Notes: generated by a model from the letters alone, not told the origin. Shown: positions 17,717-26,274, numbered from the stretch's first letter. The stretch: DNA of 64,000 bases from Anaerostipes amylophilus (GCF_025567365.1 NZ_JAOQJG010000001.1:62001-126000); one strand, 5' to 3'. Program-made: numbers and translations.

Positions 17717-20404
17717 ATGAAAGTAACTAAGAAGAGATATTTATTTCTTACATACACTATTTTGTTTGCAATCTTATGTATGATTGTTTTTTATCCATTT
17801 TTTACAAACCATTTATCCCTGATCTGGGGACGTTCTGGAGAAGATGGAACATCTCAGCATTTAGCATCTTTGCTTTATTATGGAGATTATATCCGTACTT
17901 TCTTCAATAATCTGATTCATGGTAATTTTCAATTTCCTATGTGGAATAATAGTATTGGATTCGGTTCTGATATCATTACTACTTTAAATTACTATGCAAT
18001 CGGTGATCCATTGAATATTGTTTATGTGTTTGCTAACAAGGCAAATGCATCTTACCTTTATACCTTTATGACACTTTTCCGTGCATATTTAGCTGGTATT
18101 TCTTTTATTATCTTTGGATGCTATTTCAAAAAGAATGCTTATGGAATCCTGATTGGAAGTTTTACTTATGTATTCTCCGGTGTATTTCTTAATTTTGCAA
18201 TTCGCCATCCTTTCTTCTTAAATCCTATGATCTATCTTCCATTACTTGTCGTAGGCGTTGAGAAGATTTACCGTAAAGAAAAACCTTATCTATTCACAAT
18301 CATGATTGCAATATCAGCTATGAGTAATTTCTATTTCTTCTATATGCTGACTGCCGTTGCCGTGATCTATGCATTGATTCGTTTCCCTATTTATAAGGAA
18401 GCTGGATTTTTCAAAACGTTGGGACGTTTTGCTGGATGGTATATTCTTGGATTAGGTTTATCCATGATCTTACTCCTTCCAGTTATTATTGCATTTATGG
18501 GAAATGCCAGAAGTTCTTCTGGAGTGAATTATTTTAATATCTTCCTTTATCAAAGGAAATACTATCAGTCTATCATTCTTCAGTCCATCGGTTTCCATCA
18601 GATTGGAAGAGGAACTTCACTAAACTTTATTGCCCTTGCTTATTGTGGTGGAATTGTATTATTATTAAAAAAATCCAAAGAACGTTTTCCTTACAAAGCC
18701 TCTTTGATCCTAGGTGTTGTATTTACATTATTCCCAATCTTTGCATATATACTTCATGCATTTAGTTATCCTACAAACCGCTGGCATTTTGCACTGGCTT
18801 TTATTGTCGGAGCTGTTTTAATGGAAGTTTATGATGATCTTTTAGATCTTACATTAATTCAAAAGATTGGTATTGTGCTTGGAATCGTATTTTATTATCT
18901 TGCCTATAAACGTTATGCAGAAGGTGCCATAGACGTTAAATATGCAGCTATTATTCTTATATTAACTGCATTCGTATTATTTGTAGTTAATGAGATTCCA
19001 TTTATGTCAAAATTCCGTCTAAATCATTTGCTTCTTTTGGGATTAACTTGCTTTTCAGTAAGTTTCACTGGTTTTGGGCATTATTCAACTAGACTAAGTA
19101 AAGTTATTAATTCTTATGTTGCATTTGATGAAGCTTATGATTTATTAGGTAAACAGGAAGATTCATTATTCCGCTCTGCAAATATTAAAGTTAATCAGCT
19201 TGACCGTGTTGATGCTATGAATGAATCAGTTCCAAACTGGGGAATTATCAGACATATTCCAACTACAACAAACTATTATAGTATCACTGATAAAAATGTT
19301 TCTGATTCTCTGGAAAATCTTGGGTTGAATCAATATCAATATAAATTTAAGTTTAAAAAACTTGATATGAGAGAAAACCTTTTAAATTTATATCATGTGA
19401 AATATATCGTTATAAACAAAAATAATGCTGCTAAGATTCCAAATGGTTATGAATTAATTAAATCTAACGAAAAAAATAATCTTTATGAAAATAAAAATAT
19501 TGTACCATTCGGTTATACATATAACACTTATGTTACAGAGAAAGATTTTGCAAATGCAAATGCAGCTCAAAAGGAACAGACCATGACACAAAATGCTGTC
19601 ATTTCTGATTCAAATGATATTGCTTCTGCTTCATTGAAAAAATCTTCTATCACTGATAATTTAGTCACACATGATGTTTATACTAACTTCTACTACCATA
19701 AAACGAAGAAAAAGGAAAAAGTTGTACAGATCCAAATTCCAAAAGAATATTTTAATGATCAATGTTATATTTATCTTCAAAATATACAAACAATTCCTTC
19801 TAATAGTGGTAGAAATCATATTCTTTATACAGGGAAAAATAATACCCGATTAAAAGTTGGTATTTCTGGTCATACAGCTAATATCTATAATGCTGAAAAA
19901 GATTCTATTTATGATATTGATAATCGAAATTATTTGGTAGAAGTTAATACAGAAAAAATTAAAAAAGATCAGAAATATGTTACCTTATCTATTATCATGA
20001 AGCGACGCGCTACTTATAAGATCGGTAAGATTTCTGTCGTACAGATTAACAGCAAAACACAGACTGCTGCATTGAATACTTTGCGTAGCAATCCTCATTT
20101 AACTGATATTTCTTATGATGGTGCAAACCACTTTTCTGGAAATATCAAAACAACAGATGATCGTATCTTATGTATTCCTTTCGCTTACAGTAAAGGATGG
20201 AAGGCTACTGATAATGGTAAATCTGTAAAAGTAATTAAAGTAAATGGCATGTTCTGCGGTATAGTTCTAAAACCTGGAACTCATAATATTAAATTAAACT
20301 ACACAACTCCTGGTCTTAAAATTGGTACTTGTATCTCATTGATCAGTTTGATCATTCTAATAGGAATTGCAATTCGTTCACGAAAAAAATTATTAAAAGA
20401 CTAA
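17717..20404 (+). CDS. YfhO family multi-membrane glycosyltransferase (paralogue 2)
   Basis: An 895-residue polytopic protein, clear paralogue of the divergent gene at 14413. It shares SGEDGTSQHL in the first loop, NYYAIGDPLN, IRHPFFLNPMIYLPLL, a YYSIT segment in the extracellular domain, and the C-terminal YSKGWKATD and YTTPGLKIGTCISL before the last helix. The extracellular part (about residues 480-860) is lysine- and asparagine-rich and more AT-rich than the other copy. It probably moves a sugar from a lipid carrier flipped by GtrA onto a teichoic-acid type polymer. AGAGGAG precedes the ATG. Why two copies exist is unknown; different sugars or acceptors are plausible. Confidence 0.85.
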   Translation: MKVTKKRYLFLTYTILFAILCMIVFYPFFTNHLSLIWGRSGEDGTSQHLASLLYYGDYIRTFFNNLIHGNFQFPMWNNSIGFGSDIITTLNYYAIGDPLNIVYVFANKANASYLYTFMTLFRAYLAGISFIIFGCYFKKNAYGILIGSFTYVFSGVFLNFAIRHPFFLNPMIYLPLLVVGVEKIYRKEKPYLFTIMIAISAMSNFYFFYMLTAVAVIYALIRFPIYKEAGFFKTLGRFAGWYILGLGLSMILLLPVIIAFMGNARSSSGVNYFNIFLYQRKYYQSIILQSIGFHQIGRGTSLNFIALAYCGGIVLLLKKSKERFPYKASLILGVVFTLFPIFAYILHAFSYPTNRWHFALAFIVGAVLMEVYDDLLDLTLIQKIGIVLGIVFYYLAYKRYAEGAIDVKYAAIILILTAFVLFVVNEIPFMSKFRLNHLLLLGLTCFSVSFTGFGHYSTRLSKVINSYVAFDEAYDLLGKQEDSLFRSANIKVNQLDRVDAMNESVPNWGIIRHIPTTTNYYSITDKNVSDSLENLGLNQYQYKFKFKKLDMRENLLNLYHVKYIVINKNNAAKIPNGYELIKSNEKNNLYENKNIVPFGYTYNTYVTEKDFANANAAQKEQTMTQNAVISDSNDIASASLKKSSITDNLVTHDVYTNFYYHKTKKKEKVVQIQIPKEYFNDQCYIYLQNIQTIPSNSGRNHILYTGKNNTRLKVGISGHTANIYNAEKDSIYDIDNRNYLVEVNTEKIKKDQKYVTLSIIMKRRATYKIGKISVVQINSKTQTAALNTLRSNPHLTDISYDGANHFSGNIKTTDDRILCIPFAYSKGWKATDNGKSVKVIKVNGMFCGIVLKPGTHNIKLNYTTPGLKIGTCISLISLIILIGIAIRSRKKLLKD

Positions 20405-20435
20405 ATATATCATTTCTTTCGATTAGTTATAACAT

Positions 20436-20463
20436 GAGGCTGTCGCACTAAAGCGGCAGCCTC
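20436..20463. terminator. Terminator between yfhO2 and the CsbB-like gene
   Basis: An 11-bp stem (20436-20446 with 20453-20463, one G-T pair) with a 6-base loop, followed by a T-rich stretch. It lies 32 bases after yfhO2 and between convergent genes. Confidence 0.8.
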
Positions 20464-20492
20464 TTCTAATATTAAAAATTCTTTTTTCATTT

Positions 20493-21425
20493 TTATTCAT
20501 CTTTTGATTTCACAACTTCTGATATAATATATCTCGGCCGCATCTTCACTTCATCATAAATCTTTGCAATATAATATCCAATCACTCCAAGACTAAACAT
20601 CAAAATACTTCCAACCAGCAATAGCAATAAGATCACTGTTGTAAATCCTGCAACTGCATGTCCTGCAAAATACATATAAAGTGACTGTATCCCTAGTATC
20701 ACTGCAAATACAAAGAACACAATCCCACAAAACGTCACTATCTGCATCGGTGCTGCACTAAACGATGTAATGTTATTGACCGCGTATTTTACCAATGATT
20801 TAAACGACCATTTGGAAGCTCCTGCTTCTCTCTCCCGTACGTCAAATTCTACATAGGCTGTCTTGAATCCAACCCAGGAAGACAATGCTCTAAAGAATAC
20901 ATTACGCTCTGGCAGCTTTAGAAATTCATCTGCTGCCTGACGGTCTAATAATTTAAAATCAGATGCCCGAGACATATCAATTCCTGTTGCATCACTGATA
21001 ATCTTATAAAACGTCTTGGCAAACATCTTATGAATAAAACTTTCTTTTCCTCTGGATGCCTTCACACCCTCGATCACTTGAAAGCCATCTTCCCATAATC
21101 TGTACATCTTAACCAATACTTCTGGCGGATGCTGGAGATCGCAGTCCATAACTGCGATACAATCTCCATCTGCCTGCTCAATCCCAGCAAATACTGCGGA
21201 TTCTTTTCCAAAATTCCTTGAAAAACATATTCCTTTGATACAGGAATCTTCTTCCTTAATCTTTAGTATTTTGTCCCATGTATGGTCTTTCGACCCATCG
21301 TTTACAAATACCAGCTCATAGGGTATCTGCTCCCTGCTCAAAATATCTCCTACCACCTTGGCAGTTTTCTCAATCATCTGTTCTTCGTTATACGATGGAA
21401 GAACAACTGATAATTTCTTACCCAT
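20493..21425 (-). CDS. CsbB/GtrB-like undecaprenyl-phosphate glycosyltransferase (GT2)
   Basis: This membrane-anchored GT2 would make undecaprenyl-phosphate-sugar on the cytoplasmic side. The 310-residue protein has VVLPSYNEEQMIEKT, FVNDGSKDHTWD, FSRNFGKESAVFAG and AVMDCDLQHPPEVL (DxD), the standard DPMS/GtrB catalytic set, then EREAGASKWSFKSLVKYA and two C-terminal transmembrane helices (about 225-250 and 262-290). With GtrA and YfhO next door it completes the three-component glycosylation system. It lies 23 bases after cdaR and on the same strand, so it is probably the last gene of the c-di-AMP synthase operon. The sugar (GlcNAc in the B. subtilis case) is not predictable here. Confidence 0.9.
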   Translation of the reverse strand: MGKKLSVVLPSYNEEQMIEKTAKVVGDILSREQIPYELVFVNDGSKDHTWDKILKIKEEDSCIKGICFSRNFGKESAVFAGIEQADGDCIAVMDCDLQHPPEVLVKMYRLWEDGFQVIEGVKASRGKESFIHKMFAKTFYKIISDATGIDMSRASDFKLLDRQAADEFLKLPERNVFFRALSSWVGFKTAYVEFDVREREAGASKWSFKSLVKYAVNNITSFSAAPMQIVTFCGIVFFVFAVILGIQSLYMYFAGHAVAGFTTVILLLLLVGSILMFSLGVIGYYIAKIYDEVKMRPRYIISEVVKSKDE

Positions 21426-21448
21426 TCTACCTCTAACTCCTTAATTTT

Positions 21449-22672
21449 CTATTCGACAGTGATTTTCGCACTTACATTATCTTCGATCGTCATGTTCTTA
21501 ATCTTTGTTAATTGAATCTGTACGGTATGTGTTCCCGGTTCATATAATCTCATATCCAGTTTTGGATTCAGATCTTTGACAACAACCTTATCGATAACTG
21601 AACGTAAACCACTGATCTTCACTTTAATCTCCTGATCGTCAAATGTCACAGCATAATTCTTTGTATTATTGATCAGTGCAATCTGACTTGTCGGTATCGT
21701 AAGTGTACGACTCTTTTTCTTTTCTATGTTCGCACGTATTACCACATTCTTAATCTTATCTACGGATTTCACAAATGAAATTCCATCTGGAAGCTTGATA
21801 TCTGATGCTTTGATCGTCTTTTCAATGCTCTTTGTACTGTCACTGATATCCAGCTTCACCAGTTTGATACTGTCAACCTTGTCCAGGTCTTCTTTCGATC
21901 CTGTGATCTCGATATGTTTTGGCTGATAATCAATACTTCCAAGAACATATCCTTTTCCCGGACTTCCTTTGGTATCCACCTTAAATGGAACAATCTTAGT
22001 TCTTGACAGACCAATCTTGACCTTGATCTTGTTCGTATCCAGTTTAATTCTTTCCTGACTTACCTCGTCTCCGTCTTCATCATAGCATTTTACACTCTGT
22101 GTCATTGTGACATCTTTTTTGACACCAGAAACGTTGACAACTGCAACAATCTGTTTAATTCTGCTCACAACGCTCTTTGGCCCGGATATGGAGATAAGAT
22201 TTGGAGTTGCTGTCTGTGTACTGACAGTATACCCGCTTGCAGGCTTTCCTTTTACTTCCATAACAACTGGAATCTGATCACTCTTCACATCCTCAAGCAC
22301 AACCTTAATCGTTGCATTTCCTGTATCTACATCTAACTGACTCTTATACCTTAATGCCTCAACCTTAATCGGAATCGCATGAACATCGGACATAGACGAT
22401 ACATCCGCAGTCGCACGGAAATCTGACTTCGTCAAACGGTCTACAATATCTTTCTTTCCTTTAACGGTAAAACTCACTGTATCTCCAGATTCAATCTTAT
22501 ATGTCTGATTCAGTTCATCTAATACCTGTTCATTCAGCATATCTACAGGAACATCACTAAATGTCTTCTTAATCACAGGATTATCCGTATTAATTACAAA
22601 CATCCAGAGCAGAAATGCAAAAACAACAGAAAGTATTTTCAATAAAAGATCACTTTCAATTCTTTTTCTCAT
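21449..22672 (-). CDS. cdaR: CdaR, YbbR-domain regulator of diadenylate cyclase
   Basis: CdaR is a membrane-anchored extracellular protein that modulates CdaA. The 407-residue protein starts with a basic tail and one transmembrane helix (LLKILSVVFAFLLWMFVI, about 10-27), then several YbbR repeats of about 80 residues, visible by recurring DVPV-----P--GY, ISGPKSVVSRIKQIVAV and ITGSKEDLDKVDSIKLVKLD units. Its start overlaps the end of cdaA by 17 bases, the usual coupling of this pair. In many Firmicutes glmM follows; here a GT2 gene follows instead. Confidence 0.93.
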   Translation of the reverse strand: MRKRIESDLLLKILSVVFAFLLWMFVINTDNPVIKKTFSDVPVDMLNEQVLDELNQTYKIESGDTVSFTVKGKKDIVDRLTKSDFRATADVSSMSDVHAIPIKVEALRYKSQLDVDTGNATIKVVLEDVKSDQIPVVMEVKGKPASGYTVSTQTATPNLISISGPKSVVSRIKQIVAVVNVSGVKKDVTMTQSVKCYDEDGDEVSQERIKLDTNKIKVKIGLSRTKIVPFKVDTKGSPGKGYVLGSIDYQPKHIEITGSKEDLDKVDSIKLVKLDISDSTKSIEKTIKASDIKLPDGISFVKSVDKIKNVVIRANIEKKKSRTLTIPTSQIALINNTKNYAVTFDDQEIKVKISGLRSVIDKVVVKDLNPKLDMRLYEPGTHTVQIQLTKIKNMTIEDNVSAKITVE

Positions 22673-23528
22673 TACGATTCCGTCCCTTCCATAATTTAAA
22701 CTTCTTATTCTGTCCTTTTTCTTCTCTCAATACAGAAAGTTCATCTCTAAGCCCCTGCGGATCTAAATGTCTGATGATCTTTCCATCTCTTGCAATCGAA
22801 ATTCCTCCTGTTTCCTCTGAGACGATGACTGTAAGACTGTCTGACACTTCACTGATACCTACTGCAGCTCTATGTCTGGTTCCCATCTCTTTGTCTATCT
22901 CCACACTATCACTTAATGGAAGGTAGCATGTTGCAGATACAACTCTGTTGTTCCTGATGATCACTGCTCCATCATGAAGTGGTGTGTTATGTTCAAATAT
23001 ATTGATCAGCAGCTGGCTGCTGACTTTAGCATCGATTGGAATTCCTGTTCGCTCATATTCTCCAAGTGCAACCGTTCTCTCCAACACGATCAATGCTCCT
23101 GTCTTTACTTTACCCATCTCAATTGCTGCCCTTGAAATCTCCTGCAATGTTCTTGCAGTATATTCCTGTTCTTCCTGTCTGCTCTCCGTAGAGAAGATAT
23201 CTGTTACCCAGTTCTTCCTTCCAAGCTGTTCCAGTGCATTACGAAGTTCTGGCTGGAATACAATCAGAATTGCTGTAATTCCAACGCTCATCGTATTAGA
23301 CAGAATCCATGATACTGTGTGGAGCTGCAGAATATATGCTGCAAATGCGATACAAAGAAGGATAATAATTCCTTTTAATAATACCCATGCCCTTGTTGTC
23401 TTGATCCACTTAACGATCAGATAGATCATAACACTAACGATCAAAATATCTACAATATCATTGATCCCCATCTTTGGTATTGATGTCCAATATATATACT
23501 TTTCAAGTCCATTGAAAAATTTGCTCAA
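22656..23528 (-). CDS. cdaA: Diadenylate cyclase (c-di-AMP synthase)
   Basis: CdaA condenses two ATP into cyclic di-AMP, controlling potassium and osmolyte uptake and wall homeostasis. The 290-residue protein has three N-terminal helices (about residues 20-90) and a DisA_N catalytic domain with LHDGAVII (DGA motif, near 178) and MGTRHRAAVGIS (RHR motif, near 208), both intact. VSEETGGISIARDG closes the domain. The stop codon overlaps cdaR. Two unknown membrane proteins lie immediately upstream, 2 bases away. Regulation beyond operon structure is not visible. Confidence 0.96.
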   Translation of the reverse strand: MSKFFNGLEKYIYWTSIPKMGINDIVDILIVSVMIYLIVKWIKTTRAWVLLKGIIILLCIAFAAYILQLHTVSWILSNTMSVGITAILIVFQPELRNALEQLGRKNWVTDIFSTESRQEEQEYTARTLQEISRAAIEMGKVKTGALIVLERTVALGEYERTGIPIDAKVSSQLLINIFEHNTPLHDGAVIIRNNRVVSATCYLPLSDSVEIDKEMGTRHRAAVGISEVSDSLTVIVSEETGGISIARDGKIIRHLDPQGLRDELSVLREEKGQNKKFKLWKGRNRNEKKN

Positions 23529-23530
23529 AT

Positions 23531-24517
23531 CTATTCTCCCTTTTTATGCTCTTTGTCTTGTTCTTTATGTTCTTTTCTTCTTAAACTGAATCTATGTGCC
23601 GGTGCTGTGATCTGCGTCACATTAAATTCTTCTTCTTCCACAGATACCTTTGGCACTGCTCTTACATAATAATAATATTCTTCATCTTCAAATTCAAATG
23701 TCTCTTCTCTCGTGTAGTCTATTACATTATATAAAAACTGGATGATGATCGCGATCACGATACTTACTACGACCATCCCGATCTGTGCCAAAATAGAAAC
23801 TTCACTGTTTGCAAAATATCCACCTGCAAACAATAAGATTACATACGCTGCTCCTCCTACCAGAATTGATACTTCCCAGCTGCGTGCCGCACCTTTTCTT
23901 CTGATCGCAGTTATCAGTACCACGATCAAACAGAATATTCCAAAATACAGCAATAATTCCTTATTATCTATTGCTCTTGCTGCGACCAGGCTGTATATCT
24001 TTCCATGTGCTGCTCCTGTCTGAAGCTGTGTCACCGCCTGTGAGACCATCGTTGCAAGATAATAAATAAATGTTCCCATTAAGATAGCAGGAATTCCTGC
24101 AATTCCTGCAAACATTCCTGCAAAGATCGGAATGCATGCTGGCAATTGAAAGTAAAAGAATACCGGTACCATCATCAAATAAATTCGTGTCTCCGGAAAT
24201 ACTCTTTGGTACACTAAAAAATATAACAAAACAGCAAGTAAAAAAAACAATGCAACTTCCAGAGAAACATGTGCCAACTGTAAAAATATGACTACATAGA
24301 AAATCAATGAAAGGGCTGATGTTGGAATAAATACATTAATAATTCCCATCATAACAAGGAAAAATGGTGATGCAAAAAAATCTGTATAACCAAATAATCT
24401 TCCCATTGCATAAAACAGGATAAATCCGCTTAGAAATCTGATTCCTGATTGAATATATCTTCCTCTTGCTGCTATAAATTTTAAAAGCCGTTCTCTATAT
24501 ATCAATAATTTTTCCAT
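23531..24517 (-). CDS. Uncharacterised polytopic membrane protein upstream of cdaA
   Basis: A 328-residue protein not matched to a named family by me. It shows about eight to nine hydrophobic helices between residues 20 and 270, including FLSGFILFYAMGRLFG, PTSALSLIFYVVIFLQ, LPACIPIFAGMFAGIAG and IGMVVVSIVIAIIIQFL, followed by a cytoplasmic tail with a striking acidic/aromatic patch (FEFEDEEYYYYVR, about 278-290) and a highly charged, Lys/Glu/His-rich end. The position between a two-helix protein (23-base overlap) and cdaA (2-base gap) suggests translational coupling and a role in c-di-AMP or envelope signalling. It could equally be a transporter. Confidence 0.7.
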   Translation of the reverse strand: MEKLLIYRERLLKFIAARGRYIQSGIRFLSGFILFYAMGRLFGYTDFFASPFFLVMMGIINVFIPTSALSLIFYVVIFLQLAHVSLEVALFFLLAVLLYFLVYQRVFPETRIYLMMVPVFFYFQLPACIPIFAGMFAGIAGIPAILMGTFIYYLATMVSQAVTQLQTGAAHGKIYSLVAARAIDNKELLLYFGIFCLIVVLITAIRRKGAARSWEVSILVGGAAYVILLFAGGYFANSEVSILAQIGMVVVSIVIAIIIQFLYNVIDYTREETFEFEDEEYYYYVRAVPKVSVEEEEFNVTQITAPAHRFSLRRKEHKEQDKEHKKGE

Positions 24518-24950
24518 CTTCGTCTTCCTCCGGTGCGATCGTTGGACTTACATCCTCATTCTCTTCCACTTTATAAAGCATCTCGAGTTCCTCCAGATGT
24601 TTGTCATAGATCAGAACTCTTGCCCTTACTTCATCATAATGTCTGGCTGCACGTTTTTTTATGAAATGACTATAAATAAGATACACTGCTATATAAATGA
24701 TCAAAACAACTGCTGCTAATATAATGATTTTCCCATCTCTCAGGTTCATGATCACTGTATCCATCTTCACAACACACAGCAATCCTGTCAAAATAAGATA
24801 TGCGATCAACAGACAGATACTTGTCTTGATCTGTTCTAATCTGATATAGTCTTTCTTCTCATATTTATAAACACGGAAATCATCTTTCCCGTGATTCTTC
24901 TCATATCTGGCCATCTCTGCCATAATCTTTACTTTCTCTTCTGAAATCAT
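24495..24950 (-). CDS. Small two-helix membrane protein, first gene of cdaA operon
   Basis: A 151-residue protein with a charged N-terminal cytoplasmic region (about 1-38), two transmembrane segments (ICLLIAYLILTGLLCVV and IIILAAVVLIIYIAVYLIYS), and a C-terminal amphipathic helix (about 95-130, RAARHYDEVRARVLIYDKHL) ending in an acidic tail. No family recognised. Its 3' end overlaps the next gene by 23 bases, so the two are likely translated together. It is the upstream limit of the cdaA operon; the rubrerythrin terminator lies on the other side. Confidence 0.68.
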   Translation of the reverse strand: MISEEKVKIMAEMARYEKNHGKDDFRVYKYEKKDYIRLEQIKTSICLLIAYLILTGLLCVVKMDTVIMNLRDGKIIILAAVVLIIYIAVYLIYSHFIKKRAARHYDEVRARVLIYDKHLEELEMLYKVEENEDVSPTIAPEEDEDGKIIDI

Positions 24951-25011
24951 ATGCTTTCACCTGCTTTTTCAGTCTTATTTTTTATTATAGCATGGAATAT
25001 AGCAAAAAAAA

Positions 25012-25037
25012 AGGAGGTATGAAAACTCATACCTCCT
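25012..25037 (-). terminator. Terminator of rubrerythrin gene
   Basis: An 11-bp perfect stem (25012-25022 with 25027-25037) and 4-base loop, followed on the minus strand by a run of more than eight T residues. It begins 14 bases after the rubrerythrin stop. Confidence 0.9.
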
Positions 25038-25050
25038 AAAATAATCCTTC

Positions 25051-25596
25051 TTATCCGAAGTATCTCTTTAATAATCCTTCAAATGCCTTACCATGACGAG
25101 CTTCGTCTCTAGCCATTTCATGAACTGTATCATGGATTGCATCTAAGTTTGCTGCTTTTGCACGTTTTGCAAGGTCGAATTTACCTTCTGTTGCTCCGTG
25201 TTCTGCATCTACACGCATCTCTAAGTTCTTCTTTGTGCTGTCTGTTACAACTTCACCTAATAATTCAGCGAATTTAGCTGCATGTTCTGCTTCTTCGTAT
25301 GCTGCTTTCTCCCAGTATAATCCGATTTCTGGATATCCTTCTCTGTGAGCAACTCTTGCCATTGCAAGGTACATTCCTACTTCAGAACATTCTCCTTCGA
25401 AGTTTGCTCTTAAATCAGCTAAGATATCTTCACTGACACCTTTGGCAACACCTACTACGTGTTCTGCTGCCCATTCTTTTTCTCCTTCTACCTGCTCTTT
25501 GAACTTATCAGCTGGTACTCCACACTGTGGACATTTCTCTGGTGCCTGTTCTCCTTCATATACATATCCGCATACTGTACAAATCCATTTCTTCAT
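25051..25596 (-). CDS. Reverse-order rubrerythrin (rubredoxin domain first)
   Basis: Rubrerythrins reduce hydrogen peroxide in anaerobes. In this 181-residue protein the rubredoxin-like Fe(Cys)4 domain comes first (CTVCGYVY and CPQCGVP, Cys near 5, 8, 22 and 25), followed by the four-helix ferritin-like di-iron domain with EVGMYLAMA, YWEKAAYEEAEHAAKF and MARDEARHGKAFEGLL. This domain order is the opposite of classical rubrerythrin and matches the 'reverse rubrerythrin' of clostridia. The promoter carries TTGACA and TAATAT spaced 17, with a PerR box just downstream, so peroxide derepression is likely. Confidence 0.93.
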   Translation of the reverse strand: MKKWICTVCGYVYEGEQAPEKCPQCGVPADKFKEQVEGEKEWAAEHVVGVAKGVSEDILADLRANFEGECSEVGMYLAMARVAHREGYPEIGLYWEKAAYEEAEHAAKFAELLGEVVTDSTKKNLEMRVDAEHGATEGKFDLAKRAKAANLDAIHDTVHEMARDEARHGKAFEGLLKRYFG

Positions 25597-25670
25597 AATC
25601 TTGTTCTCCTTTATACTTTATATAATCATTTATATTGCTTTGCCTCTCGGCTTAGTGTCTCTGGATTAAA

Positions 25671-25689
25671 AATAGTAATTGTTACTGTT
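25671..25689. promoter_or_regulatory. PerR box at the rubrerythrin promoter
   Basis: A 19-bp near-palindrome differing by one base from the box in front of the PerR gene (26151-26169). It lies 15 bases downstream of the -10 element of the rubrerythrin promoter, where a bound repressor would block transcription. Confidence 0.75.
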
Positions 25690-25703
25690 TTTAACTTGTC
25701 TTT

Positions 25704-25732
25704 ATATTACCACCACATTGTATTTTTGTCAA
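25704..25732 (-). promoter_or_regulatory. Promoter of rubrerythrin gene
   Basis: On the minus strand TTGACA (25727-25732) and TAATAT (25704-25709) are 17 bases apart. The -35 box overlaps the stop codon of the PerR gene (25729-25731), so the rubrerythrin promoter begins inside the preceding gene. Confidence 0.75.
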
Positions 25733-26124
25733 TGCTTTTTTAAACAATTTTTACAGATTCCTTTAAAATATACGACGTTTTGTGTGATCTCTCCTGGGAA
25801 ATTCTCGCTTGCGATCTCATTTAGCTTCTCATCGATCGGTGCCATATCCAGATCAATGACTGATCCGCATTCCTGACATACGAAATGATAGTGTGGATCG
25901 GTGCATGCATCGTAATGATCTGCTCCGCCTTCATAAGATAACTTTAGTATCTCCCCGCGCTCGCTTAATAATGCAAGATTTCTATAGACCGTTCCAAGAC
26001 TAATCTTTGGAAACTCCTCTTTGATGTTCATATATACCATGTCGGCAGTCGGATGGTCTTTGCGAGTCATTAAAAACTTGATGATTGCATCCCTTTGTTT
26101 GCTTTTCTTTGTTACTGGCTGCAT
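25729..26124 (-). CDS. perR: Fur-family peroxide repressor (PerR-type)
   Basis: A 131-residue winged-helix metalloregulator. The DNA-binding helix region TADMVYMNIKEEFPKISLGTVYRNLALL is typical of PerR. Metal ligands are visible: DHYDACTDPHYHFVC with the regulatory His/Asp set, and two CxxC pairs (CQEC and CKNC) for structural zinc. The likely start is the ATG at 26124, with GGAAGAGG upstream; an in-frame ATG at 26205 lies upstream of the -10 box and is not usable. The gene is preceded by a consensus promoter and its own box and is followed by rubrerythrin, pointing to autoregulation and peroxide control of rubrerythrin. Fur cannot be fully excluded without structure, but the target gene favours PerR. 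Confidence 0.9.
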   Translation of the reverse strand: MQPVTKKSKQRDAIIKFLMTRKDHPTADMVYMNIKEEFPKISLGTVYRNLALLSERGEILKLSYEGGADHYDACTDPHYHFVCQECGSVIDLDMAPIDEKLNEIASENFPGEITQNVVYFKGICKNCLKKH

Positions 26125-26150
26125 AACCTCTTCCTTTCCTTTTACATTCA

Positions 26151-26169
26151 AATAGTAATTGTTACTATT
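26151..26169. promoter_or_regulatory. PerR box in front of the PerR gene
   Basis: A 19-bp imperfect palindrome with 8-base matching arms and a 3-base centre. It starts three bases downstream of the -10 element. Same sequence, with one change, at 25671-25689. Confidence 0.8.
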
Positions 26170-26172
26170 TTT

Positions 26173-26201
26173 AGTATATGTTTTTTTGAAATATCTGTCA
26201 A
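26173..26201 (-). promoter_or_regulatory. Promoter of the PerR gene
   Basis: TTGACA (26196-26201) and TATACT (26173-26178) on the minus strand with a 17-base spacer, near-consensus for the housekeeping sigma factor, directly followed by the PerR box. Confidence 0.8.
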
Positions 26202-26231
26202 CCATTTTGCAACAAATTGTATTATTTTATG

Positions 26232-26274
26232 TACACAAAGCAGACAGGAATGTCTTTCCTGTCTGCTTTGTGTA
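26232..26274. terminator. Strong hairpin downstream of glcD (terminator-like)
   Basis: A perfect 19-bp stem (26232-26250 with 26256-26274) and 5-base loop between the end of the lactate dehydrogenase operon and the PerR gene. The T run (five) is on the plus side, while the minus strand, along which both neighbours are read, has an A/T-mixed tail. It may still end the lactate operon or act as an mRNA 3' stabiliser. Confidence 0.6.

Noticed and set aside
26125..26205. Longer PerR open frame starting at 26205
   Set aside because: That ATG is upstream of the -10 box and would lie outside the transcript.
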